From positions 1 to 18,753 of the forward strand of contig JAITAN010000067.1 in NCBI GenBank assembly GCA_031284105.1: 18,753 nt of DNA. Direction: 5' to 3'. Numbering within the stretch: position 1 is the stretch's first letter; each line of letters begins with the position of its first letter. The position numbers and the translations under genes are program-made. Of this stretch, positions 6,330-13,639 are shown piece after piece. Source of the DNA: Treponema sp. Lineage in GTDB: Bacteria; Spirochaetota; Spirochaetia; Treponematales; Breznakiellaceae. The notes beneath the pieces were generated by a model. That model did not search any database and was not told the DNA's origin. It saw only the letters and a list, made by a program, of their open reading frames with translations.

Positions 6330-7262
6330 TCAATGATTCGTGTATTCGGTATAATTGCCCAGTAAACATTCAGCAATTTTTTCATCGTATCTTAGATACC
6401 CCTGTATTTTAGCATCCACTGGGGGGGGGGGGGCACATTTCCGGTATTCTTTTGGGGTTCGACCGGTTTCCTTCTTGAAAACCCGATAGAAGGTCGCTTC
6501 ATTGAAAAAACCACATTCGTCAGCGATTATCGCCGCATGCCTGTCTGTTTCCCGGAGAAGTTGCTTTGATTTTTCAACCCGAGCGGTAATGATAATATCC
6601 TTCAATGTCTGTCCCGTGATGCTTTTTAGGTACCGATATAAGGTTTTTTCGGTTATTCCGAAATTGTCAAAAACATCCGCCGGGAGGTTCTCATTCTGGA
6701 GATGGCTGTCTATAAAGATGTTTATTTCTGATATACGCTCTCCGATAGAATCGAGATCGCTACCGATGTTTCCGCTCCGTATATCGTATTCAACGTATTC
6801 TACTAAATCGGCAACCAAAGTTTGGAGCAGCGCGTGGGTACGCAGCTCTGCGATGGAGCTGAATTGACGGCTGGATATACCGATACGGGCAGCCAATCTG
6901 ATGAAATAATGATAAGGGACTTTGGGGGTTATGATTCTATTGGTGCTATTGAGATAAAAATGATATAGTTGCTGTGTACCCAATACCGGTTCAAACAAAG
7001 ATGGGGGAAATTGTATAAAAAGGCAAAGATTTTCATTTCCTGTGCATTTATACCCATGAATGGCCTTGCTGTTTATTAAGACAATATCGCCGGCATTCAT
7101 AAAAAATGGATCAGGGCCTGAAAAGACCTGCAAGGAGCCGTTCAACACCAATAAAAGCTCATAGTCATAATGCCAATGTAACTTTGAGCTATCCAGCATG
7201 GTAATAAAAATTTTGGCCGGATAGGAGCGTTTATGTTCGATTTTTTCAAAAAGACTACTCAA
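6330..7262 (-). CDS. AraC-family transcriptional regulator
   Basis: 310 residues. N-terminal cupin-like sensor: HWHYDYELLLVLNGSLQVF at 29-47 is the usual first strand with metal- or ligand-facing His/Glu, and AGDIVLINSKAIHGY follows. The C-terminal double helix-turn-helix spans about 180-275, ending in GFFNEATFYRVFKKETGRTPKEYRK, the family signature. Most members stop there; this one has about 35 further residues beginning with Pro-Pro-Pro-Pro encoded by 13 consecutive C (G on the plus strand). The start codon is TTG, preceded by AGAGGA at good spacing; no ATG fits. It lies 73 bp downstream of GH3-1 with no terminator or clear promoter between, so the two are probably co-transcribed. It likely senses the imported glycoside or its product and activates the divergent promoters at 9403-9780. 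Confidence 0.92.
   Translation of the reverse strand: MSSLFEKIEHKRSYPAKIFITMLDSSKLHWHYDYELLLVLNGSLQVFSGPDPFFMNAGDIVLINSKAIHGYKCTGNENLCLFIQFPPSLFEPVLGTQQLYHFYLNSTNRIITPKVPYHYFIRLAARIGISSRQFSSIAELRTHALLQTLVADLVEYVEYDIRSGNIGSDLDSIGERISEINIFIDSHLQNENLPADVFDNFGITEKTLYRYLKSITGQTLKDIIITARVEKSKQLLRETDRHAAIIADECGFFNEATFYRVFKKETGRTPKEYRKCAPPPPVDAKIQGYLRYDEKIAECLLGNYTEYTNH
6421..6433. repeat. Homopolymer run of 13 G in the AraC gene
   Basis: Thirteen G on the plus strand (C in the AraC reading frame) encode Pro codons just after the DNA-binding domain. Slipped-strand mispairing would change the tail: 13 gives a 31-residue tail after the Pro run, 12 gives QWMLKYRGI then stop, and 14 gives SGC then stop. 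The length could also be a sequencing error. Confidence 0.95.
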
Positions 7263-7291
7263 CTGTATTCCTCTTGTATGTTCTGGGTTAA

Positions 7292-7324
7292 TTCCCCGAT
7301 ATTTTTCCCCGGGAAGATCGGGAA
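7292..7324 (-). other. Stem-loop between GH3-1 and the AraC gene
   Basis: TTCCCCGAT (7292-7300) and ATCGGGAA (7317-7324) pair with one bulge, and the loop holds a smaller CCCC/GGG helix. No T-run follows on the minus strand, so I read it as a processing or stability element, or a leaky attenuator lowering regulator expression, not a terminator. Confidence 0.4.
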
Positions 7325-7335
7325 GTTGCCTTTAT

Positions 7336-9402
7336 TTACCCGCCGCCGATCTTAATAGTACCAGCAAAAAGATCTCGATCAGCCGAAGAAGTCCCAATAT
7401 AGACCTCATATTCCATAGATTCAAGTTCAAAAGTCGCCATCGTGGTATTATAATACTTCAATTTCTCTAATGGACAAGAAAGAATCACTCGTTTTCGTTC
7501 TCGAGCATTCAGGGAAATTCGGATAAATCCGCGAAGCAACTTTATCGGCCGATCTATCTTTGAATTTTTAAAGCCCACATAGAGTTGAATGACCGTGTCA
7601 CCGGCCCGGCACCCGGTGTTCCATACCAAACAGGAAGCGGCAACCGTTTTGTCGTCAGCGCTAAATCGGGCACTTGAAATTTTGAAGCTGGTATAGGAAA
7701 GTCCAAAACCATAGGGCAATAACGGATCTATCCCTTCTTTTTCCAGTTTCGTATATCCATGATAATAACCATAAAACTCATTTAGAGCGCTCCATTTTAC
7801 CGGAGGCAAATCGTTCTCTTCTTTCGGTACCACGAAGGGGAGTTTCCCGCTGGGGTTGATATCCCCAAAAAGGATTTCCGCTATGGCGATACCTCCTTCC
7901 TGACCAGGATAATATGCCATCAATATTGAAGCGACATAGTCTTTCCATTCGGCGATCATAATCATACTGCCGCCAATAAGCACCACCACGGACTTTTTAT
8001 TTTCCGGTCCCACGGACTTTATTAAATTAACTTCATCTTGATGTAGAGACAGACCTCGCGTCCGATCACCACCTGTGCTACCGGTATAGTTGTCAAACTG
8101 ATCTGAAGCGACATATTCTCCCTCATCATCATGATCGTACCCTACCACAAAAACCACCGCATCGGCCTCGCGAGCCACCATTTTTGCGTGGGTTAGGTTG
8201 TCCCCTTGGTAATAAATGATTTCCGTGTCAGGCGATACCCGGGCAAGTCCTTCATTGGGAGTGACTACATGGGCGGGGTATACCCGGCTTGAGCCGTTGT
8301 CGCCGGTATTTTTACTACCACCCAGCCTGCCGATCAAAGCGAGCTTTTTCGTTCGGGATTTGTTCAGGGGAAGGGTTTTGCGGTTGTTTTGCAATAAGGT
8401 GACGCCTTCTCGGGCGGCGCGGAGAGACAAAGCCCGATGTTTTTGACATCCCAAGATATCTTTTCCATAATTTCTGCCGTTACGCCGGTAGGCTTCTTCG
8501 AAGGCAATGATGGTTCTGATTATTCGCAATGCCGATTCGTTAATCCTAGACTCCGGGACAAGCCCGTCCTTAACCGCCTGAACCAGCTTATCTCCAAAAA
8601 ACCGGGTGCAACACATTTCCATATCCTGTCCGTTGTTTGCCGCTTCTATGGTATCATGGATTCCCCAGATAAAATCACTTAATACAAAACCGTCAAAATC
8701 CCATTCTTCCTTCAAAATTTTTCGCAAAAGATAGTCGCTGTGTCCGCAAGCGACCCCTTTGTATCGGTTATATGCGCTCATAACGCAGGCCGCTCCGGCG
8801 TCAATACAGTCTTTAAAATGGGGCAAAAACACCTCTCGTTCTGTCCGGCGTTCACAGTCTATGCTCACCTTAAAGCGACTGATTTCCATGGAGTTAAAGG
8901 CGTAATGCTTGATGCAAGCCATGACGTTTTCGCTCTGCACCCCTTCAACCAGAGCGGCGCCCATCCGTCCGAGTGCGAACGAATCCTCACCGTAACTCTC
9001 TTGACTCCGCCCCCAGCCGGGATTATAAGGCAGATTGACACAAACTCCGGCAAATAAATTTCCGCCGTAAGCGCGAACTTCCCTACCAATAGCCTTTCCA
9101 ATTTCTCGTTCCAGATCGGCATCGAAGCTTGCCCCCCGGCACATGGGTACGGGAAAACAGGTGCTTTTTCCAATACCGCAGACCACACCCCGGGGGCCAT
9201 CGCAGAAGAGTATCGGTGCCAATCCAATCCGTTTGTTGCCGCCGGCAGGGTAAGGCGTATAGTTGTAATGCCACGATCGCGTAAGATCTTCCATTTTCAT
9301 TGATCCGCTCATCAGATAGACCTTTTCTTCCAAAGACAAAGTCACCGCCATTTCCTGTGCTTGTTGGGTATATGAAAGGCGTTTCTGTTTATCTAATTTC
9401 AC
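7336..9402 (-). CDS. Glycoside hydrolase family 3 beta-glycosidase (GH3-1), cytoplasmic
   Basis: 688 residues from a GTG start. The frame is open to 9501, but GGAG sits 7 nt before this GTG, a promoter overlaps the upstream extension, and the paralogue GH3-2 begins at the same place (MK..K.KRLSYT). GH3 N-terminal barrel: CDGPRGV (67-73), KHYAFN (165-170), and the nucleophile D243 in FDGFVLSDF. GH3 C-terminal domain: LLQNN (337-341), and the acid/base candidate E427 or E429 in VGYDHDDEGEY with GGDR following. The Fn3-like C-terminal domain (about 575-685) follows PYGFGLSYTSF. It is a retaining exo-acting enzyme releasing a terminal sugar from a beta-glucoside, beta-xyloside or similar; the exact sugar is not readable. 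No signal peptide, so it acts on imported substrate. First gene of a minus-strand operon with the AraC regulator. Confidence 0.95.
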   Translation of the reverse strand: MKLDKQKRLSYTQQAQEMAVTLSLEEKVYLMSGSMKMEDLTRSWHYNYTPYPAGGNKRIGLAPILFCDGPRGVVCGIGKSTCFPVPMCRGASFDADLEREIGKAIGREVRAYGGNLFAGVCVNLPYNPGWGRSQESYGEDSFALGRMGAALVEGVQSENVMACIKHYAFNSMEISRFKVSIDCERRTEREVFLPHFKDCIDAGAACVMSAYNRYKGVACGHSDYLLRKILKEEWDFDGFVLSDFIWGIHDTIEAANNGQDMEMCCTRFFGDKLVQAVKDGLVPESRINESALRIIRTIIAFEEAYRRNGRNYGKDILGCQKHRALSLRAAREGVTLLQNNRKTLPLNKSRTKKLALIGRLGGSKNTGDNGSSRVYPAHVVTPNEGLARVSPDTEIIYYQGDNLTHAKMVAREADAVVFVVGYDHDDEGEYVASDQFDNYTGSTGGDRTRGLSLHQDEVNLIKSVGPENKKSVVVLIGGSMIMIAEWKDYVASILMAYYPGQEGGIAIAEILFGDINPSGKLPFVVPKEENDLPPVKWSALNEFYGYYHGYTKLEKEGIDPLLPYGFGLSYTSFKISSARFSADDKTVAASCLVWNTGCRAGDTVIQLYVGFKNSKIDRPIKLLRGFIRISLNARERKRVILSCPLEKLKYYNTTMATFELESMEYEVYIGTSSADRDLFAGTIKIGGG

Positions 9403-9409
9403 GAGACTA

Positions 9410-9413
9410 CTCC
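9410..9413 (-). promoter_or_regulatory. Ribosome binding site that decides the GTG start of GH3-1
   Basis: Minus strand GGAG followed by TAGTCTC and GTG. It supports translation from 9402 and not from ATG 9432 or the codon at 9501, which have no comparable site and lie at or upstream of the predicted transcription start. Confidence 0.7.
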
Positions 9414-9421
9414 AAAAAGTA

Positions 9422-9450
9422 ATGATAACCATGATTTCTTTATCCGTCAA
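9422..9450 (-). promoter_or_regulatory. Sigma70-type promoter of the GH3-1/AraC operon
   Basis: Minus strand: TTGACG (9450-9445), a 17-bp spacer, then TATCAT (9427-9422). Each hexamer matches consensus at five of six positions. The start site would be near 9415, giving a short leader that just holds the GGAG. Confidence 0.7.
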
Positions 9451-9503
9451 TTTTTTTCCATATCTTTTGCATTTATTCAGAAGATATCTGTGTCCGCGCA
9501 TGA

Positions 9504-9536
9504 GAGCGGTGCCGTTTATGTTCGCACCTACCGCTC
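9504..9536. repeat. Inverted repeat in the divergent control region
   Basis: GAGCGGT (9504-9510) and ACCGCTC (9530-9536) are perfect inverted copies 19 bp apart. GGTGC/GCACC can pair inside, and CTCACC (9534-9539) also has an inverted partner GGTGAG at 9586-9591. It could be an operator or a structured leader; the sequence does not decide. Confidence 0.5.
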
Positions 9537-9608
9537 ACCTAAAATCGGGGTTTTTGCTCCCCATGAATTCCTGTGGCGAGCGCATGGTGAGATCCGTTCC
9601 CGTCCTCG

Positions 9609-9674
9609 CAAAATAATGGAAGTTTTGTCCCAAAATAATAGATTTTTTTTCTGAAAATGATAACATCACGTTTT
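9609..9674. promoter_or_regulatory. Three 22-bp-spaced boxes: probable AraC-type operator
   Basis: CAAAATAATGGA (9609-9620), CAAAATAATAGA (9631-9642) and the weaker GAAAATGATAAC (9653-9664) begin exactly 22 bp apart. T-rich tracts fill the rest of each unit. AraC-family dimers bind direct half-sites two helical turns apart. The proximal box reaches the -35 region of the plus-strand promoter, the classic activator position. Confidence 0.65.
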
Positions 9675-9684
9675 TGTATGCCCT

Positions 9685-9690
9685 TATACT
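9685..9690 (+). promoter_or_regulatory. Probable -10 box of the ABC transporter operon
   Basis: TATACT, with no recognisable -35 hexamer 16-18 bp upstream; that position is occupied by the third repeat box. A weak -35 with an adjacent activator site fits an inducible promoter. Transcription would begin near 9697, leaving a leader of about 85 nt. Confidence 0.5.
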
Positions 9691-9780
9691 AACCTTATTC
9701 GCAAGAAGCGTTTTTATTTCAACTACCCACACAAATTTGGTGTTATCTGGCTAAAATTGTTAATGATGAGGAAATAAGGT

Positions 9781-11295
9781 ATGGTAGAAAATAATGAAGT
9801 GTTGTTAACCGCGCGGGGGATCTGTAAGGCCTTTGGACCAACGAGGGCGCTCATTGACGTGGACATTGATGTTCGGCGAGGGGAAATTCGGGGGCTTATC
9901 GGTGAAAATGGCTCCGGTAAATCCACCTTGTCATCCATTGTGGCTGGAGCACTCGGTTGCGATGAGGGAACTTTTATCCTCAAAGGCGAATCTTATAAGT
10001 CTAAAAATATGGTTGACGCCCAAGATCGTGGGGTCAGTATGGTGATCCAGGAAATGGGGACCATTCCCCAGATCACTGTAGCATCCAACATCTATTCCGG
10101 CCGTTTGGAGCAGTTCCGTAATCGCCTGGGACTGCTCAGTTGGTCACGGATCAACCGGGAAGCGGATGCTATTTTGGCGGACATAGGCGCTCCGGATATA
10201 AAAGGTGCCATGATGATCGATCAACTTAATTTTGAGGATCGGAAAATCGTGGAGATTGCCCGCGCTATGGTTGTCAAACCGGAACTACTCATCATTGACG
10301 AGACAACCACCGCTTTGGCTCAGAAAGGCCGTACCATCATCTACAACCTCATTGAACGGATGCATAAAGAAAATAAGGCGGTTCTCTTTATTTCCCACGA
10401 TCTGGACGAATTAATGCGGATATGCAATACCATTACGGTATTGCGAGACGGGGTTGTCATCGGTACCTTGAGCAAAGAAAATATGTCCGTGAATATAATG
10501 CGGAGCATGATGGTAGGCAGGGAGCTTTCAGGCAGCTATTACCGCGCCGATTATGATAGCTTTTACAGTGATGATGTGGTTCTTACCGCCCATCAGGTTA
10601 CCTTGAGTCCTTGTTTTGAAAACATTGATTTTGAACTCCACAAAGGAGAGATACTCGGATTTGGCGGCCTTTCCAACTGCGGTATGCACGAGTTGGGAAG
10701 GGTTCTTTTTGGGATCGAGAAGCCTATAACCGGTTATGTCAGGCTCAACCAAGCCGGGATAAATGTTTCCAATACCACTGTAGCGGTACAAAACCGGATG
10801 GCATATGTTTCCAAGGATAGGGATAAGGAGGCTATCATCCTTGATGCCAGCATTCAGAGCAATGTAACGCTCCCTTCCCTTAAGAACCTTACGTGGGCGC
10901 ATGTCTTTATCTCCCCTAGGGCGGAGAAGAAGATGACCAAGGAGCAGATAAAGACCATGAGCATCAAGTGCCGAAATGGAGCGCAATCCTGTAAGGAACT
11001 TTCCGGGGGAAATAAACAGAAGGTGGTCTTTGCCAAATGGCTCGCCAAAGAAAGTGATATTATGATTTTGGACTGCCCCACCCGGGGTATTGATGTTGGG
11101 GTCAAGGCAGATATGTACCGGTTGATGATGGAACTAAAAAAGGCGGGAAAAGCTATCATTATGATATCCGAGGAACTGCCGGAACTTATCGGTATGAGCG
11201 ATCGGATGCTTATTTTCAAGGATGGCGAGATCAACAAGGAACTGAAGCGTAGCGCCAATCTCGAAGAAAAAGATATAATCGAATATATCATATAG
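9781..11295 (+). CDS. Sugar ABC transporter ATP-binding protein, RbsA/MglA type (two fused nucleotide-binding domains)
   Basis: 504 residues, normal for the family. It powers import of a monosaccharide or small glycoside at the inner membrane. NBD1: Walker A GENGSGKST (41-49), Q90, Walker B LLIIDE (169-174), H206 in SHDLDE; its signature is degenerate (LNFEDRK at 149-155). NBD2: Walker A is not canonical (GFGGLSNCGMHEL, 293-305), as is usual in this family, the signature LSGGNKQ (408-414) is canonical, and Walker B reads IMILDCPTRGID with Cys432 where Glu is expected. All degeneracies fall in one composite site, leaving one good ATPase site (NBD1 Walker motifs with the NBD2 signature). GAGGAAATAAGGT precedes the ATG. 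First gene of the plus-strand operon; the permease follows after 11 bp. Confidence 0.95.
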   Translation: MVENNEVLLTARGICKAFGPTRALIDVDIDVRRGEIRGLIGENGSGKSTLSSIVAGALGCDEGTFILKGESYKSKNMVDAQDRGVSMVIQEMGTIPQITVASNIYSGRLEQFRNRLGLLSWSRINREADAILADIGAPDIKGAMMIDQLNFEDRKIVEIARAMVVKPELLIIDETTTALAQKGRTIIYNLIERMHKENKAVLFISHDLDELMRICNTITVLRDGVVIGTLSKENMSVNIMRSMMVGRELSGSYYRADYDSFYSDDVVLTAHQVTLSPCFENIDFELHKGEILGFGGLSNCGMHELGRVLFGIEKPITGYVRLNQAGINVSNTTVAVQNRMAYVSKDRDKEAIILDASIQSNVTLPSLKNLTWAHVFISPRAEKKMTKEQIKTMSIKCRNGAQSCKELSGGNKQKVVFAKWLAKESDIMILDCPTRGIDVGVKADMYRLMMELKKAGKAIIMISEELPELIGMSDRMLIFKDGEINKELKRSANLEEKDIIEYII

Positions 11296-11306
11296 GGAAG
11301 GTAGAT

Positions 11307-12299
11307 ATGGAAGCGGCAATAAACAACCGGGACAGCGACAAAAATCTAGCGATTCAACAGGAACTTGACAAAAAAGCAAAGTGGAAGGCAGTTATCGAAG
11401 CGGCGCTTCCTTTTGCGGGACTTGTTTTTACCTTTTTTTTCTTTGTGGTTGTTACTGGAGGAAGACTCCTCGCCAGCGGCAATATGGCAAATCTGATTAA
11501 CCAGAGCTTTATGCTGGTTCTGGTAGCTATAGGCGCTGCCTTTGTGTATGCCCACGGAGGAATGGATTTTTCCATGGGGACCGTATCGGGAGTCTCCCAA
11601 CTGGTCATGGGACTTCTTTTGGTCAACCTGAAGGTGCCGGTATGGCTGGCTATTTTCGCCTGTATTATTTCCAGTATGTTCCTAATGGGGATGGTGGGGG
11701 GACTCTCCTTGGTATGCCGGGTGCCGATCTTTGTATGTTCCCTTTGTATCCGCTCTATTTGTACCGGTATTTTGAATACCGTCCTGTCCAATAAGGAGAT
11801 ACTCCTTACTTATGGAGATTACGCCCATTTTAACGATACGGGGATTAAGGCGGGGATGCTGATACTGCTTTTTGCGGTGGGATTTTACCTGTTCAATTAT
11901 ACCGCCATCGGTAAAAATCAACGGGCAATCGGAGGGAGCCAGAATACCGCCAGCCAGTCGGGGATCGCCATATCTCCTAATATTTTTGTGGCTTTTCTCT
12001 TCTTAGGCGTCTGTATCGGGATTGCCTCCTTCTTTTCCATCTTCCGGGTTGCCACTGTTTCGGCCCAATCCGGAAGCGGCTTGGAGTTTAATATCATGAC
12101 CGCCATCGTCTTGGGAGGATTCCCCTTTGCAGGAGGCGACAATGCTCGGCTTCACGCTGCGGTGGTGGGCGCGGTAACCGTCGCCATATTGAGTAACGGA
12201 CTTGCTCTCTGGGGTTTGGATGTTAACTTGGTAAACAGTGTTAAAGGGGCGCTGTTTATCGCCATTATAGGACTTTCCTACAATCGGGGAAGGAAATAA
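11307..12299 (+). CDS. Sugar ABC transporter permease 1 (RbsC-like)
   Basis: 330 residues. After a charged cytoplasmic N-terminus (1-30) there are about eight to ten hydrophobic helices (first at about 31-50). The conserved cytoplasmic loop GKNQRAIGGSQNTASQSGI (202-220) contacts the ATPase in this BPD_transp_2 family. It forms half of the membrane channel. GGAAGG lies 8 bases before the ATG and the ATPase stop is 11 bp upstream. A second, clearly different permease is encoded two genes on, so the channel is probably a heterodimer, unlike the RbsC homodimer. Confidence 0.93.
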   Translation: MEAAINNRDSDKNLAIQQELDKKAKWKAVIEAALPFAGLVFTFFFFVVVTGGRLLASGNMANLINQSFMLVLVAIGAAFVYAHGGMDFSMGTVSGVSQLVMGLLLVNLKVPVWLAIFACIISSMFLMGMVGGLSLVCRVPIFVCSLCIRSICTGILNTVLSNKEILLTYGDYAHFNDTGIKAGMLILLFAVGFYLFNYTAIGKNQRAIGGSQNTASQSGIAISPNIFVAFLFLGVCIGIASFFSIFRVATVSAQSGSGLEFNIMTAIVLGGFPFAGGDNARLHAAVVGAVTVAILSNGLALWGLDVNLVNSVKGALFIAIIGLSYNRGRK

Positions 12300-12323
12300 C
12301 AATTTTTGGGAAATGGAGTGATC

Positions 12324-12386
12324 ATGGGATCATCCACAGGTACCTTTGAAAAGTACCATAAATATGAAGAGGAGTTTGAATTATGA
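12324..12386 (+). CDS. 20-codon small ORF coupled to the binding-protein gene
   Basis: ATG at 12324 has GGAG five bases upstream. The frame encodes a Glu/Tyr-rich peptide beginning MGSSTGTFEKYHKYEEE and stops at TGA (12384-12386), overlapping the ATG of the binding-protein gene as ATGA. It includes a GGTAC...GTACC inverted repeat (12340-12358) that could fold in the RNA. It is probably a coupling leader that adjusts translation of the binding protein; the peptide itself need not act. It could also be chance. Confidence 0.4.
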   Translation: MGSSTGTFEKYHKYEEEFEL

Positions 12387-13567
12387 AGTATGCGAAATGT
12401 TTTTTAACGGTTTCTCTGGTCTTTGTAGCAGCGTTGTTGTTGCTGATTGCCTGTCAGGGGAAAAAAGTTCAGAATGGAGATGCGGCTCAGAGTATCGGAA
12501 CCACTACCGAGGCTTTCAATACCGGCTGGTCCGGCCCGCTTCGAGAAGAGTTGCCCCGTAGGAAAATTGGGGTTATGTACTACACCTTCACCGATAAACT
12601 CGGTACCCAAATGAAAAACGCCATCAGCTATTTGGCAGAGGGCTTTAATATTGAGCCGGTGTTTTACGAATTTCCATTGGGCACTGAAGGGGTTCTTGCT
12701 ACCGTTGAAGGCGCCCTCCAGAGCGATATTGATGGGATTATCGCCGTGGCCTGTACGCCGGCCATTATAGACGTATGTAAAAATAACGGGAATGTTCCCT
12801 TTGTAACCATCCAGACGGAACCCATCAACGATGAGCAGGCAAAAGAAATGGCCGCCTATGACAACTACTTAGGCGCCGTCTCCGAAGATGACTATCAGAC
12901 GGCTTATAACGCTATACAGGCCCTCTACAACGCTGGCGCCCGGAACTTCGGGGTTTGCGGCGTTACCAAAGGGATGTTGCGGTCCCACGATCTCCGGGCG
13001 GAAGCGGCGCTTAACTTTATCAGAGAACACCCCGATGCCAAGCTTATCGCCGATGATTACAGTAGCAACTTTGCCCAAGCTATCGAATCCTGGGCCGCCA
13101 CTTATCCCGAACTTGACGGCCTGTTTACCACCGCCGCCAGTGAGCAGATACTCCAGACCATCCAGACCAATGGATTAACTGGCAAAGTAAAATACGCATC
13201 CATCGACATTTCCCCCAGCGCCGGGGAATTTTTCCAATCTGGCGACCTGACATGGATAGCTGGAGGTCAGTATGGCACCACAATGATCGGTTTTGCCATC
13301 CTCTACAACTATTTGGCTGACGGCACCCGGATTATCCCCGATACTTCCAAGACCTTGTTGCGGCCGTTCCTCTATGTGGGGAGCTATCAGGATTATGAGA
13401 CGTATGTAAAATATGTGGACAGCGGCATCCCCGTATACTCTGTAGGCGAAGTCGGCAATATGATTCATGCCTTTAACCCCGAAGTCGATTTTAATTATTT
13501 CAAACATTTGGCGGATGTGTATTCCATTGCCGATATTGAAGCCCGGCATAAGGATATTATTCAGTAA
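12383..13567 (+). CDS. Sugar-binding lipoprotein of the ABC transporter (periplasmic binding protein type 1)
   Basis: 394 residues. The signal peptide runs to a lipobox LIAC with Cys24 as the lipidation site, so the mature protein is tethered to the outer face of a membrane in the periplasm. The body is the two-lobed periplasmic binding protein fold: lobe 1 begins RRKIGVMYYTFTDKLGTQMK and continues DIDGIIAVACTPAIIDVC and PFVTIQTEP; the second lobe has NFGVCGVTKGMLRSHDLRAEAAL, DGLFTTAASEQILQTIQ and VKYASIDISP. It captures the substrate and delivers it to the two permeases. The GH3 enzymes suggest a beta-glucoside or beta-xyloside oligomer. AGGAG lies eight bases before the ATG. Confidence 0.93.
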   Translation: MKYAKCFLTVSLVFVAALLLLIACQGKKVQNGDAAQSIGTTTEAFNTGWSGPLREELPRRKIGVMYYTFTDKLGTQMKNAISYLAEGFNIEPVFYEFPLGTEGVLATVEGALQSDIDGIIAVACTPAIIDVCKNNGNVPFVTIQTEPINDEQAKEMAAYDNYLGAVSEDDYQTAYNAIQALYNAGARNFGVCGVTKGMLRSHDLRAEAALNFIREHPDAKLIADDYSSNFAQAIESWAATYPELDGLFTTAASEQILQTIQTNGLTGKVKYASIDISPSAGEFFQSGDLTWIAGGQYGTTMIGFAILYNYLADGTRIIPDTSKTLLRPFLYVGSYQDYETYVKYVDSGIPVYSVGEVGNMIHAFNPEVDFNYFKHLADVYSIADIEARHKDIIQ

Positions 13568-13587
13568 CAATCGTAAGCGGGCTTGCT

Positions 13588-13616
13588 CTGCGGAAACTCA
13601 TCAGGGTTCGCCGCAG
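13588..13616 (+). other. Stem-loop between binding-protein and second permease genes
   Basis: CTGCGG and CCGCAG form a 6-bp stem extended by AAC/GTT inside. No T-run follows. Hairpins after binding-protein genes commonly protect the upstream mRNA, so the binding protein is made in excess over the permeases. Confidence 0.45.
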
Positions 13617-13639
13617 GTCGCCTTTTGGAGAGATGACGC

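Noticed and set aside
9403..9501. 33-residue N-terminal extension of GH3-1
   Set aside because: A promoter with ideal spacing lies inside it, the GTG at 9402 has its own GGAG, and the paralogue starts at the same point.
11354..11791. 145-codon minus-strand ORF
   Set aside because: Antisense to permease 1; Lys/Pro/Ser-rich composition typical of the reverse of a membrane protein.
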